DNA of 64,000 nucleotides from Pseudomonas sp. SCB32 (GTDB lineage Bacteria > Pseudomonadota > Gammaproteobacteria > Pseudomonadales > Pseudomonadaceae). A program made the translations under genes and the position numbers. The stretch covers positions 1,736,001-1,800,000 of the forward strand of contig NZ_CP045118.1 of NCBI RefSeq assembly GCF_009189165.1. Direction: 5' to 3'. The notes below the pieces were generated by a model that was not told the origin of the DNA, did no database searches, and saw only the letters and a list, made by a program, of their open reading frames with translations. Of the stretch, positions 15,898-24,402 are shown piece by piece; within the stretch, counting starts at the first letter, position 1, and each line of letters starts with the position of its first letter.

Positions 15898-16956
15898 TTA
15901 CTGCATGTTGATGATGACGTTTTCCTGCCACATGCGCGGCAGACGCTTGGAGGTCTCTTCCCAGGCCTTGGCGTCCTTGATCGGCTGGGCCTTGGCGTAC
16001 TGCTCGTTGGGCAGCAGCTTGGCCTTCACCTCGGCCGGCAGGGTCAGGTGCTCGGCGCGGATCGGACGGGCATTGCCCTTGGCCAGGTTGATCTGGCCGG
16101 CGTCGCTGAAGATGTACTCGCGGGCGAGCTTGGCGGCGTTCGGGTTCTTGGCGTACTTGTTGATGATGGTGGTGTAGCCGGAGATCACCGAACCGTCGGA
16201 GGGGATCAGCACCTCGAAGCGCGACGGGTCGATCTGGTCGCGGTAGCTCAGGCCGTTGAAGTCCCAGACGATGCCGACTTCCACTTCACCCTTCTCCAGG
16301 GTGTTGATCACCGGGTTGGTCAGCGACAGGCGGCCCTGCTTGGCGATCTGCGCGAAGAACTCCAGGCCCGGCTTGATGTTCTTCTCGTCGCCGCCGTTGG
16401 CGATGCTCGCCGCCAGCACGCCGTTGACCGCCTGGGCCGCGGCACTCACGTCACCAATGGTGACCTTGTACTTGCCCTTGAGCAGGTCGGCCCAGCTGTG
16501 CGGCACGTCCTTCACCAGCTGCTTGTTGACGATGAAGGCGATGGTGCCGGTGTAGGCCAGCGCCCAATGGCCGTCCTTGTCCTTGGCCCACTCCGGCACC
16601 TGGTCCCAGGTGCTCGGCTTGTAGGGCTGGCTGACGTTCTGCTGCACGGCGATCGGCCCGAAGGCGGCACCGACGTCGCCGATGTCGGCGCTGGCGTTCT
16701 CGCCCTCGGCCTTGAACTTGGCCAGCTCCTGGGCCGAGCTCATGTCGGTATCCATGTGCTTCAAGCCGTACTTGCTTTCCAGGTCCTTCCAGGTGTCTTT
16801 CCAGTTCGCCCAACTGTCGGGCATGCCCACGCTGTTGACCTGGCCTTCCTTGCGGGCGGCGGCTTCCAGCGATTGCAGGTTGGCGTCGGCCGCCATGGCG
16901 AGGCCACTGCCGATGGCAATGGCCGATCCCAGCAGTGAAGCAAGCAAGCGTTTCAT
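15898..16956 (-). CDS. Periplasmic substrate-binding protein of the organophosphorus-type ABC importer
   Basis: A 352-residue secreted binding protein with signal peptide MKRLLASLLGSAIAIGSGLAMA. The mature part has the iron/polyamine/2-aminoethylphosphonate-binding fold (EGQVNSVGMPDSWANWKDTW, IGDVGAAFGPIAV, GEVEVGIVWDFNGLSY). It is the first gene of the operon and should pass the ligand to the two permeases. The set of genes resembles phnSTUV-type 2-aminoethylphosphonate uptake regions, but the ligand is an inference. A candidate GntR operator lies about 64 bp upstream of its start. Confidence 0.88.
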   Translation of the reverse strand: MKRLLASLLGSAIAIGSGLAMAADANLQSLEAAARKEGQVNSVGMPDSWANWKDTWKDLESKYGLKHMDTDMSSAQELAKFKAEGENASADIGDVGAAFGPIAVQQNVSQPYKPSTWDQVPEWAKDKDGHWALAYTGTIAFIVNKQLVKDVPHSWADLLKGKYKVTIGDVSAAAQAVNGVLAASIANGGDEKNIKPGLEFFAQIAKQGRLSLTNPVINTLEKGEVEVGIVWDFNGLSYRDQIDPSRFEVLIPSDGSVISGYTTIINKYAKNPNAAKLAREYIFSDAGQINLAKGNARPIRAEHLTLPAEVKAKLLPNEQYAKAQPIKDAKAWEETSKRLPRMWQENVIINMQ

Positions 16957-17019
16957 TCGGTGCTCCTTCGATCGTTAGGGTAGGTCCGTGTCCGGCATCC
17001 GCCGACGCGGGGAAACAAG

Positions 17020-17031
17020 TGGTCTAGATCA
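17020..17031. promoter_or_regulatory. Candidate GntR/UTRA operator (TGGTCTAGATCA)
   Basis: TGGTCTAGATCA is a near-palindrome centred on TCTAGA. It resembles the TGGTCTAGACCA sites bound by HutC/DasR-type GntR regulators. A half-site TAGACCA is at 17133-17139. It lies between the divergent binding-protein gene and the GntR gene, where autoregulation and operon control would be expected. Confidence 0.5.
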
Positions 17032-17311
17032 GCAGACCCAGGCCAATCTATGCGGCCCGGATGACAGTTTGATGTCCGGCCTGGCGCGGGCCTGGGCGGC
17101 GGGGCTGTTTGGCGGGGCATCCGCAGAAAGCGTAGACCATCGCCAATGCCCCGGTTTCATTGGGCTACGCTGTTTTCTTGCGCTGGCACGGGTGCTGCTC
17201 GAAAGCTGGTTGTCACGGGACCGTCACGGGACTTTCCTAGGATGAAGAGGCCCCGCACGAGCAGCGAAATGCCCCGTTTCGGGGCTGGACTAGGCCAAGA
17301 TAGGAGTCGGC

Positions 17312-18028
17312 ATGCGCGACACGGCGCTACCCACGGTGACGGCGATCTGCCGGGCACTGATCGAACAGATAGACAGCGGGCTGCTCAGTGCCGGCGGCAA
17401 GCTGCCGGCCGAGCGCAAGCTGAGCGAACTGTTCGATACCACGCGGATCACCTTGCGCGAAGCGCTGGGCCAGTTGGAGGCCCAGGGGCTGATCTATCGC
17501 GAGGAACGCCGTGGCTGGTTCGTCTCGCCGCCGCGCCTGCTCTACAACCCGCTGGTGCGCAGCCACTACCACGCGATGGTGGAGGGACAGGGACGGGTGC
17601 CGGCTACCGAAGTGCTGTCGGCCCGGCAGATTCCCGCCAGTGCCGCGATCTGCGAGCTGCTGGAGCTGCCGGCGCTATCCAGCGTGTACCAGATCCGCCG
17701 ATTGCGGCGGGTGGACAGCAGGCTGGTGCTGTACGTCGAGCACTACCTGAACCCGGCGTACTTCCCCGGCATTCTAGACTGCGACCTCACCTGTTCCCTG
17801 ACCGAGTTGTACGGTAGCCGCTACGACATTCGCTATGGTCGCGTGCGCTTCGACATGGTGCCCACCGCCCTGCATGGCGAGGCGGCCAGCGTGCTGCGCG
17901 TCGCCGAAGGCAGCCCGGCGCTGCGCATCACCCGCATAAACCGCGACCAGCACGGGCGGATCATCGACTGCGACCTGGAGTTCTGGCGGCATGATGCCAT
18001 TCATGTGAGCGTGGAAGTGCCGGACTGA
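17312..18028 (+). CDS. GntR-family transcriptional regulator with UTRA domain
   Basis: A 238-residue regulator. Residues 5-75 are the winged helix (LPAERKLSELFDTTRITLREALGQLEAQGLI). Residues about 95-230 are a UTRA ligand-binding domain (PASAAICELLELPALSSVYQIRRLRRVDSRLVLYVEHYL). UTRA regulators usually bind the transported or metabolised compound and release the operator. It diverges from the ABC operon, so it almost certainly controls it. TAGGAG at 17299-17304 supports the start. PhnR of phosphonate loci has the same architecture. Confidence 0.92.
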   Translation: MRDTALPTVTAICRALIEQIDSGLLSAGGKLPAERKLSELFDTTRITLREALGQLEAQGLIYREERRGWFVSPPRLLYNPLVRSHYHAMVEGQGRVPATEVLSARQIPASAAICELLELPALSSVYQIRRLRRVDSRLVLYVEHYLNPAYFPGILDCDLTCSLTELYGSRYDIRYGRVRFDMVPTALHGEAASVLRVAEGSPALRITRINRDQHGRIIDCDLEFWRHDAIHVSVEVPD

Positions 18029-18054
18029 TGGCGGCCCCTGTCGGCATCAATCTT

Positions 18055-18314
18055 CTCTGGGTCCCCGCGTTCGCGGGGATGACGTTTGCGGGGGCATGAC
18101 ACCGCCACTCCCGCGTTCGCGGGGATGACGTTTGCGGGGGCATGACACCGTCACTCCCGCGTTCGCGGGGATGACGTTTGCAGGGGCATGACACCGTCAC
18201 TCCCGCGTTCGCGGGGACGACGTTTGCGGGGGCATGACACCGCCACTCCCGCGCTTGCGGGGAAGACGTTTGCGCGGCATGACACCGTCACTCCCGCGAA
18301 CGCGGGAGCCCAGA
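18055..18314. repeat. Expanded REP/REPIN-type array, 46-bp period, about five and a half units
   Basis: The palindromic core (CCGCGTTCGCGGGG) recurs at 18069, 18115, 18161, 18207 and 18253, exactly 46 bp apart, joined by ATGACGTTTGCGGGGGCATGAC-like linkers. The array opens with TCTGGGTCCCCGCG and closes with the inverted form CGCGGGAGCCCAGA, so the whole block has inverted ends. The fifth unit is degraded. It carries no coding sense. Confidence 0.85.
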
Positions 18315-18338
18315 AAACAACGTAAATCGTCCATGTCG

Positions 18339-18366
18339 GCGATCGCGCGCATGGCGCGCTCCTACA
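18339..18366. repeat. Pseudomonas REP element (single)
   Basis: GCGCGCATGGCGCGCTCCTAC is one arm of the GTAGGAGCGCGCCATG family found repeatedly in this window. It sits eight bases before the GFA gene end. Confidence 0.7.
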
Positions 18367-18374
18367 GGTTCGCT

Positions 18375-18776
18375 TCAGCGATCCGGATTCCACTCCGGGT
18401 AAGCCGGAATCCCGTCCTGCGCCAGCCAGGGCCGGTCATGGGATACCCAGATGTGTCGGGCCGGTCTCGCGCCCGGATCGTCGTCGAGGCTCGCCACGCG
18501 CACGATGACGTGAGGCTGGCCGTCGCGCTCGGCGAGCAGCTGCGTCCCGCAACGCGGGCAGAACTTGCGCAGCTTGCCGGGCGACGATTCATACGCCGCC
18601 ACCTTGTCCTCGCCACGCGTCCAGCGGAAGTGCTCGCGCATCACCCCTGCCGTGGTGGCGAAGGCGGCGGAGTGCGCCTTCTGGCAGGTGTGGCAATGGC
18701 AATGGCCGATCGGCATGTCCAGGCCATCGATCTGGTAGGCGATGTCGCCGCACAGGCAGCTTCCGTTGAAAGGCAT
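18375..18776 (-). CDS. GFA-family (glutathione-dependent formaldehyde-activating enzyme-like) zinc protein
   Basis: A 133-residue protein starting MPFNGSCLCGDIAY. The zinc-binding cysteines are in CLCG, CHCHTCQK and CPRCG, the hallmark of the GFA/Mss4-like fold. GFA was named for formaldehyde activation, but most members have unknown substrates. The ATG at 18776 is chosen because GCGGAG lies seven bases before it. It is downstream of the aminopeptidase gene, beyond that gene's terminator. Confidence 0.88.
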   Translation of the reverse strand: MPFNGSCLCGDIAYQIDGLDMPIGHCHCHTCQKAHSAAFATTAGVMREHFRWTRGEDKVAAYESSPGKLRKFCPRCGTQLLAERDGQPHVIVRVASLDDDPGARPARHIWVSHDRPWLAQDGIPAYPEWNPDR

Positions 18777-18803
18777 GATCGGTCTCCGCAATGACTGTCC
18801 GTA

Positions 18804-18831
18804 ATAAAAAAGCCCGGCGGGTGCCGGGCCT
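18804..18831 (-). terminator. Terminator of the M18 aminopeptidase gene
   Basis: GCCCGGC (18812-18818) pairs with GCCGGGC (18823-18829). Read on the minus strand the hairpin is followed by TTTTTTATTA, six bases after the stop codon. Confidence 0.9.
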
Positions 18832-18836
18832 TCGGG

Positions 18837-20126
18837 TCAGGGCAGGTCGGCGCTGTCGTAGAAGGCGCTGAGTACCTTGGTCAGGTAGTGCAGGTCCTGG
18901 CTGCCGGCCAGTTCGCGGATGGAGTGCATGGCGAAGGTCGGCAGGCCGATGTCCACGGTGCGCACGCCGATCTGGCTGGCGGTGATCGGGCCGATGGTCG
19001 AGCCGCAACCCATGTCGCTGCGGGTCACGAAGCTCTGCACCGGCACTTCGTTTTCCAGGCACAGGTGGCGGAAGAAACCGGCGGTCTCGCTGTTGGTGGC
19101 GTAGCGCTGGTTGCTGTTGATCTTGATCACCGGGCCGCCGTTGAGCTTCGGGCCATGGTTGGCATCGTGCTTGTCGGCGTAGTTGGGGTGCACGCCGTGG
19201 GCGTTGTCGGCCGAAACCAGCAGCGAGCGCTGTACGGCGCGGGTATAGACGTCGTTCTCCGGCAGCACGCGGCGCAGCACCTGTTCGAGGAACGGGCCAT
19301 CGGCGCCGCAGGCGGAGCAGGAGCCGACTTCTTCGTGGTCGGTGCAGACCAGTACGCCACTCTGCTCGTTGTCGCTGGCCAGCAGGGCTTGCAGGCCGGC
19401 GTAGCATGACAGCAGGTTGTCCAGGCGGGCGCCGGCAATGAAGGCCTGGTCGAGGCCGATTACGGCTGCACGCTGGGTGTCGTAGAAGCTCAGCTCGTAG
19501 TCGAGGATGGCGTCGGCGGTAATGCCGTGCTCCAGCTGCAGCTGCTCGCCGAGCAGGTCGCGGAAGTCGCGGCCCTCGCCGGCGGAGACCTGGGCCAGGA
19601 TCGGCGGTAGTTCGGTCTGCGCGTTGATCGCCCAGCCCATGTTGGCCTCACGGTTGAGGTGGATGGCCAGGTTGGGGATCACGGCAATCGGTGCCTTGAA
19701 GTCGATCAGGCGGCTTTCGACCTTGCCGGCGAGGCGGAAGGTGACCCGGCCGGCCAGGGACAGGTCGCGGTCGAACCAGGGGGCGAACAGTGCGCCGCCG
19801 TAGACCTCGACACCCAGCTGCCAGTAACCCTGGCGCACCAGCTCGGGATTGGGCTTGACCCGCAGGCAGGGGCTGTCGGTGTGCGCGCCGACCAGGCGCA
19901 GGCCGCTCTCCAGCAGCGGTGCAGTGCCGAGCTTGAAGGCGATCAGCGAGGAGTCGTTGCGGGTGACGTAGTAGCGGCCACCGGCTTCGGTACGCCAGGC
20001 ATCGCGCTCGTCCAGGCGATGGTAGCCGGCTTCTTCAAGCCGACGGGCGAGGGCCTGGGTGGCGTGGAAGGGCGTAGGGGAGGCCGCGAGGAAGTCGATC
20101 AGGCCCTGGTTGAGTTCTGCACGCAT
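18837..20126 (-). CDS. apeB: M18 family aspartyl aminopeptidase
   Basis: A 429-residue cytosolic metallopeptidase that removes acidic N-terminal residues. Metal-binding motifs are visible: [13 protein letters not shown] (His82, Asp84), CTDHEEVGS (Asp, Glu) and the C-terminal [15 protein letters not shown] with His. Length and layout match the family. P. aeruginosa has the same gene, usually named apeB, near rluA and minCDE as here. A strong terminator follows at once. Confidence 0.95.
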   Translation of the reverse strand: MRAELNQGLIDFLAASPTPFHATQALARRLEEAGYHRLDERDAWRTEAGGRYYVTRNDSSLIAFKLGTAPLLESGLRLVGAHTDSPCLRVKPNPELVRQGYWQLGVEVYGGALFAPWFDRDLSLAGRVTFRLAGKVESRLIDFKAPIAVIPNLAIHLNREANMGWAINAQTELPPILAQVSAGEGRDFRDLLGEQLQLEHGITADAILDYELSFYDTQRAAVIGLDQAFIAGARLDNLLSCYAGLQALLASDNEQSGVLVCTDHEEVGSCSACGADGPFLEQVLRRVLPENDVYTRAVQRSLLVSADNAHGVHPNYADKHDANHGPKLNGGPVIKINSNQRYATNSETAGFFRHLCLENEVPVQSFVTRSDMGCGSTIGPITASQIGVRTVDIGLPTFAMHSIRELAGSQDLHYLTKVLSAFYDSADLP

Positions 20127-20233
20127 GGGTAACTCCGGACAGCGAATGGCCGGAAGTTTAACGTAAATGCGGGAATCTGCGGCCTGTCGAGGCGTGTCAT
20201 TGGGCGCCGACTCACCGGCGTATCAACCGGGCC

Positions 20234-20280
20234 TTGTAGGAGCCCCCATGGGCGCGATCGCGGGCATGGCCCGCTCCTGA
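20234..20280. repeat. REP palindrome
   Basis: TTGTAGGAGCCCCCATGGGCGC followed by an inverted GGGCATGGCCCGCTCCT arm. It belongs to the GTAGGAGC family. The gap 20127-20486 otherwise holds a second repeat type at 20328-20383 and another REP. Confidence 0.75.
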
Positions 20281-20327
20281 AGGTGGGAACTCGCGTATGA
20301 GCAAATGTCTTTTGGGCTATTCGCTGT

Positions 20328-20383
20328 GCTCACCCTTCGGGCCGCACTGAAGTGCGCTCAGCGCAAGCGCTGTCCCGAAGGGG
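20328..20383. repeat. Short GC-rich intergenic repeat with CCCTTCGGG palindromes
   Basis: GCTCACCCTTCGGGCCGCAC and CTGTCCCGAAGGGG arms flank AAGTGCGCTCAGCGCAAGCGC. This kind of CCCTTCGGG element is common between Pseudomonas genes and often gives spurious open frames. Confidence 0.5.
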
Positions 20384-20399
20384 TATCACCCAGAAACAA

Positions 20400-20472
20400 T
20401 GTAGGAGCGCACTTTGTCCGCGATAGTCGCGCATCGCGCCGGAAGTCAATCGCGGACGGAGTCCGCTCCTGC
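20400..20472. repeat. REP doublet (inverted pair)
   Basis: GTAGGAGCGCACTTTGTCCGCGAT and ATCGCGGACGGAGTCCGCTCCT face each other, separated by about 25 bp. It lies just past the end of the pseudouridine synthase gene. Confidence 0.8.
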
Positions 20473-20486
20473 GTCAGTCGGAAACG

Positions 20487-21122
20487 TCAGAACGGCGCGG
20501 GCGACTCGAAGCGCAGACGCTCGCCGGTCTGCGGATGGGTCAGGGCCAGCATGCTGGCGTGCAGGCACAGGCGGTCGCGCAGGGTGAGGGCTTCGCCTTC
20601 GGCATACAGGCGGTCGCCCAGCAACGGGTGACCGATGCTCAGCATGTGCACACGCAGCTGGTGCGAGCGACCGGTGATGGGCGTGAGCTCCACGCGGCTC
20701 CAGTTGCCATGGCGCTCCATGACGCGCCAGAAGGTCAGCGCATGTCGACCCTGCTCGAAGTCCACCACATGACGCGGTTTGGTCGGCGGGTCATAGCGCA
20801 GGGGCGCTTCGATGCGGCCGCTGTCCAGCTCCGGTTCGCCCCAGCACAACGCGGTGTAGGCCTTCTCCGTCTCACGATCGTGGAACTGCCGGGACAACTC
20901 GCGGTGGCTGTCGGCGTCGCGAGCGAGGACGATCAGGCCGGAGGTCTCCCAGTCCAGGCGATGGACGATGCGTGCTTCCGGATAGCCATTTTCCTGCAGG
21001 CGGGTGATCAGGCAGTCCTTGTTGTCGTCCGCGCGACCGGGCACGGAAAGCAGCAGGGTGGGCTTGTTCACCACCAGCAGGGCGGCGTCCTCATGGACGA
21101 ATTCGATCTGGGAAAGCGGCAT
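20487..21122 (-). CDS. rluA: RluA-family pseudouridine synthase
   Basis: A 211-residue enzyme with the catalytic motif VHRLDWETSGL (Asp57) and the C-terminal GRSHQLRVHMLSIGHPLLGD. RluA converts uridine 746 of 23S rRNA and U32 of several tRNAs to pseudouridine; its small size and lack of an S4 domain fit RluA rather than RluC/D. It follows minE on the same strand after a terminator-like hairpin. This neighbourhood (rluA next to minCDE) is the usual Pseudomonas order. Confidence 0.9.
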   Translation of the reverse strand: MPLSQIEFVHEDAALLVVNKPTLLLSVPGRADDNKDCLITRLQENGYPEARIVHRLDWETSGLIVLARDADSHRELSRQFHDRETEKAYTALCWGEPELDSGRIEAPLRYDPPTKPRHVVDFEQGRHALTFWRVMERHGNWSRVELTPITGRSHQLRVHMLSIGHPLLGDRLYAEGEALTLRDRLCLHASMLALTHPQTGERLRFESPAPF

Positions 21123-21154
21123 GGAAGCTCTTGTGCGACGTGTACGCGAAAAAA

Positions 21155-21192
21155 AGGGACGAAAACGACTGCGGCGGCCGAAGCCGCCGCAG
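21155..21192 (-). terminator. Terminator of the minCDE operon
   Basis: CTGCGGCGGC (21169-21178) pairs perfectly with GCCGCCGCAG (21183-21192). On the minus strand it is followed by TCGTTTTCGTCCCTTTTTTTC. It is 17 bp after the minE stop. Confidence 0.85.
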
Positions 21193-21208
21193 ATCCACCA
21201 CTACCGGA

Positions 21209-21463
21209 TCAACGCTCCGGCAGGGTGATGTTGAGTTCCAGGATCGAACAGCTGCCCTGGTTGGCCAGTTCGACCTGGACTTGTTCCTGGTCGATGGGGA
21301 CGTATTTGCGGATCACTTCCAGCAGGTCTTTCTGCAGCTGCGGGAGGTAGTCCGGTTGCGAACGGTTGCCGCGCTCATGGGCGACGATGATCTGGAGTCT
21401 TTCTTTCGCGATGGAGGCGCTGGATTGCGCCTTCCGGCTGCGGAAGAAATCTAAAAGGCTCAT
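21209..21463 (-). CDS. minE: Cell division topological specificity factor MinE
   Basis: An 84-residue protein starting [24 protein letters not shown]. The N-terminal amphipathic helix binds membrane, and the [12 protein letters not shown] segment is the anti-MinCD helix. The C-terminal half dimerises. MinE stimulates MinD ATP hydrolysis to set up pole-to-pole oscillation, so that division occurs at mid-cell. Its ATG overlaps the minD stop by four bases. Confidence 0.97.
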   Translation of the reverse strand: MSLLDFFRSRKAQSSASIAKERLQIIVAHERGNRSQPDYLPQLQKDLLEVIRKYVPIDQEQVQVELANQGSCSILELNITLPER

Positions 21464-22275
21464 TCACGTCCTCCGAACAGTCGTTGCAGGAATCCTTTCT
21501 TCTGCACATCGAGGAATCGATGCGGCATCTCTTTGCCCAGCAGGCGCTCTACTGCGTCGCTGTACGCCTGGCCAGCGTCGCTTTCTTCGTCGAGGATGAC
21601 CGGTACGCCCTGGTTGGAAGCCTTGAGCACGGCCTGGGATTCCGGGATCACGCCGAGCAGGCGGATGGCCAGGATTTCCTCGACGTCTTCGACGCCCAGC
21701 ATTTCGCCCTTGGTGACGCGCTCGGGGTTGTAGCGGGTCAGCAGCAGGTGTTCCTTGATCGGGTCCTCGCCTTTCTCGGCGCGGGCGGACTTGCTTGCCA
21801 GCAGGCCCAGCATGCGGTCGGAGTCGCGGACCGAAGAGACTTCCGGGTTGGTCACGACGATCGCCTCATCGGCGTAGTACATGGCCAGGTGGGCGCCTTT
21901 CTCGATGCCCGCCGGCGAGTCGCAAATGATGTAGTCGAAGGATTGCTTGAGCTCTGCCATCACCTTGCCGACGCCTTCCTGGGTAAGGGCGTCCTTGTCG
22001 CGGGTCTGGCTGGCGGCCAGCACGAACAGGTTTTCGAGGCGCTTGTCCTTGATCAGGGCCTGGGTGAGGGTCGCCTCGCCATTGATGACGTTGACGAAGT
22101 CATACACCACGCGGCGTTCGCAGCCCATGATCAGGTCGAGGTTACGCAGGCCCACGTCGAAGTCGACGATGACGGTCTTGTGGCCGCGCAGGGCCAGGCC
22201 GGTGCCGATGGCTGCGCTGGTGGTGGTTTTACCGACGCCACCCTTACCGGAAGTGACTACGAGGATCTTGGCCAA
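21460..22275 (-). CDS. minD: Septum site-determining ATPase MinD
   Basis: A 271-residue P-loop ATPase with the deviant Walker [13 protein letters not shown], switch [10 protein letters not shown] and the C-terminal amphipathic membrane-targeting helix ([11 protein letters not shown]). MinD binds the inner membrane in the ATP form and recruits MinC or MinE. The codon at the start is TTG (22275-22273), with GGGGTG about eight bases upstream; no nearby ATG would preserve the conserved N terminus [13 protein letters not shown]. It is followed immediately by minE. Confidence 0.97.
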   Translation of the reverse strand: MAKILVVTSGKGGVGKTTTSAAIGTGLALRGHKTVIVDFDVGLRNLDLIMGCERRVVYDFVNVINGEATLTQALIKDKRLENLFVLAASQTRDKDALTQEGVGKVMAELKQSFDYIICDSPAGIEKGAHLAMYYADEAIVVTNPEVSSVRDSDRMLGLLASKSARAEKGEDPIKEHLLLTRYNPERVTKGEMLGVEDVEEILAIRLLGVIPESQAVLKASNQGVPVILDEESDAGQAYSDAVERLLGKEMPHRFLDVQKKGFLQRLFGGRE

Positions 22276-22336
22276 GGTGATTCACCCCAAAGAAAAAACG
22301 AAGAATTCTGGTCCCTGAAAGTCGCGGCAGTATCCG

Positions 22337-23254
22337 TTAAAGGCGGGTGATGTTCAACACATCACCCGACAGGCTGACGTGCACCGCCTGCCCCCATTGC
22401 GGACTGCGTCGAAGGTCTTCGGCGACCTTGTAATTACCAGCGATGGACACGAGTTCCGCGGCCAGTTGCTGGCAGAAAATCCGTGCGCTGGTGTCGCCCT
22501 TGACACCGGCCAGGGCACGACCGCGCATCGGACCGTACACATGGATATTTCCGTCGGCGAGAAGTTCCGCTCCCGGGCTGACCGGGGCCAGCACGATCAG
22601 GTCGCCGCCGGCGGCATAGATCTGTACGCCGCCACGCACCGGCGTGGTCACCAGCTTGGTCGGACGGACGACCGGTGCCGGCGGCTCGGCCGGTTTTTCC
22701 GGTGCGGCGTCCTTCGCCGGTTCCTGGGGCTGGGCGGTTTGGACTTCCGCCGGCTTCTCGGCGCCTTCCTCGGCGGGCTTTTCCGTCTGGGCGGTGGCGC
22801 TGCCGGCTGCCTGCTCCACGGCCTTTTCGGAAAGGCGCTCGCTGCGCGTACGGCGCACCGGGGTGGCACCGGTCAGCGGGGCGGCCGGGTCCTTCGCCTC
22901 GACAACGCGTTCACGGGACGAACCGGATGGCGGCAGCACCGGGATGTCGAACATGGTGGCCAGGCGAATGTCTTCCTCGCGGCTGGCGCGGATCGCCAGG
23001 GTACGCAGGCCGTGGCGGCGGCAGATATCCAGCACGCCCTGCAGGTCGAGCTGGCCCTCGCCGTCGGGCAACTTGTCCAGCGCCAGCACCAGCGGGGTGC
23101 CACGGAAGAAGTTCGGCGCCTGGGCGACCTTGTCGGCGAGCTGACGGTCTAGGCGCGGCAGGTCGTTGTGGGCCAGTTCCAGAACGGTGACGGCGAGCAT
23201 GCTGCCCTTGAGCTGGAATACGGGGTCGTGGTCGAGAAGGTCAGCTTGGCTCAT
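22337..23254 (-). CDS. minC: Septum site-determining protein MinC, with long Ala/Pro/Glu linker
   Basis: A 305-residue inhibitor of FtsZ polymerisation. The N domain (about 1-108) holds the FtsZ-binding fold. The C domain (about 198-305) is the right-handed beta-helix that binds MinD and dimerises ([34 protein letters not shown]). Between them is an unusually long linker of about 88 residues, rich in Ala, Pro, Glu and Lys. E. coli MinC has only 231 residues in all. The gene is first in minCDE, 61 bp before minD. Confidence 0.95.
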   Translation of the reverse strand: MSQADLLDHDPVFQLKGSMLAVTVLELAHNDLPRLDRQLADKVAQAPNFFRGTPLVLALDKLPDGEGQLDLQGVLDICRRHGLRTLAIRASREEDIRLATMFDIPVLPPSGSSRERVVEAKDPAAPLTGATPVRRTRSERLSEKAVEQAAGSATAQTEKPAEEGAEKPAEVQTAQPQEPAKDAAPEKPAEPPAPVVRPTKLVTTPVRGGVQIYAAGGDLIVLAPVSPGAELLADGNIHVYGPMRGRALAGVKGDTSARIFCQQLAAELVSIAGNYKVAEDLRRSPQWGQAVHVSLSGDVLNITRL

Positions 23255-23399
23255 GGTCGGACTGCGTCATTAAATGGGTTGGACTTATAGCGGACCGCCC
23301 CGGTAGCCGCAAGCGTGGCGGATTGCTAGGTCTCTCGTGCAGGCAAGGGGCGTATCGGCAAGGTAGAATGTCCGGCTTTGACCGTGACCGGAAAGTTCC

Positions 23400-24347
23400 A
23401 TGGACCGCCCCACCTTTCGCCGTGAGTTCCTCCATCCCCGCCACTGGCCGCTCTGGCTCGGCCTTGGCGCGCTCTGGCTGGTGGTGCAGCTGCCATATCC
23501 GGTGCTGCTCTGGCTGGGGCGCGTGCTCGGCGCCGTGATGTACCACCTGGTCGGCAGCCGCGGGGAAATCGTCGCGCGTAACCTGGAGCTGTGCTTTCCG
23601 GAGCTGCCGCTGGCCGAGCGCAAGCGGCTGCTGAAGGAAAACTTCGCGTCCACCGGCATCGCCTTCTTCGAGATGGCCATGAGCTGGTGGTGGCCGAAGG
23701 CGCGCCTGGCGAAGCTTGCGCACATCGAGGGCCTGGAGCACTTGCGCAAGGCCGAGGCCGAAGGCAAGGGCGTGATCCTCATGGCCATGCACTTCACCAC
23801 CCTGGAAATCGGCGCGGCGCTGCTCGGTCAGGTCCAGACCATCGATGGCATGTACCGCGAGCATGACAACCCGGTATTCGACTTCGTCCAGCGCGCCGGC
23901 CGTGAACGGCACAACGCCGACGCCACCGCCATCGAGCGCGAGGACGTGCGTTCCATGCTCAAGGTGCTGCGCGCCGGCCGCGCCATCTGGTATGCGCCGG
24001 ATCAGGACTATGGCGCCAAGCAGAGCGTCTTCGTGCCGTTGTTCGGCATCCAGGCGGCGACCGTCACCGCCACCACCAAGTTCGCCCGCCTGGGCCGTGC
24101 GCTGGTGTGCCCCTTTACCCAGTCGCGCCTGGCTGACGGTTCCGGTTATCGCCTGACCATCCACCCGCCGCTGGAGGACTTCCCCGGCGAGAGCGAGGAA
24201 GCCGATTGCCTGCGTGTCAACCAGTGGGTCGAGCAGGAGATCCGCCGCCAGCCCGAGCAGTACCTGTGGGCGCACCGCCGCTTCAAGAGCCGCCCCGAGG
24301 GCGAGCCCAAGCTCTACCCCAAGCGCAAGCGCAAGAGAAGGAAGTAG
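23400..24347 (+). CDS. Late lipid A acyltransferase (LpxL/HtrB family)
   Basis: A 315-residue inner-membrane enzyme with one N-terminal membrane helix (WPLWLGLGALWLVVQLPYPVLL). The HX4E catalytic motif is present (MHFTTLE, His131 and Glu136). LpxL/HtrB enzymes add secondary lauroyl groups to Kdo2-lipid IV-A, finishing lipid A. P. aeruginosa carries two such genes, and the copy beside minC (HtrB2, PA3242) corresponds by location. The C terminus is strikingly basic (KLYPKRKRKRRK). It diverges from minC. Confidence 0.92.
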   Translation: MDRPTFRREFLHPRHWPLWLGLGALWLVVQLPYPVLLWLGRVLGAVMYHLVGSRGEIVARNLELCFPELPLAERKRLLKENFASTGIAFFEMAMSWWWPKARLAKLAHIEGLEHLRKAEAEGKGVILMAMHFTTLEIGAALLGQVQTIDGMYREHDNPVFDFVQRAGRERHNADATAIEREDVRSMLKVLRAGRAIWYAPDQDYGAKQSVFVPLFGIQAATVTATTKFARLGRALVCPFTQSRLADGSGYRLTIHPPLEDFPGESEEADCLRVNQWVEQEIRRQPEQYLWAHRRFKSRPEGEPKLYPKRKRKRRK

Positions 24348-24402
24348 GTCCCGTCGCGCCGAGGCGACCTAAGCTGGAAACGACGTGACAAGGACTTCGA
24401 TC

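Noticed and set aside
18055..18314. CRISPR array
   Set aside because: The 46-bp period repeats are palindromic over the whole unit, linkers are nearly identical rather than unique, and there are no cas genes, so it is a REPIN-type array.
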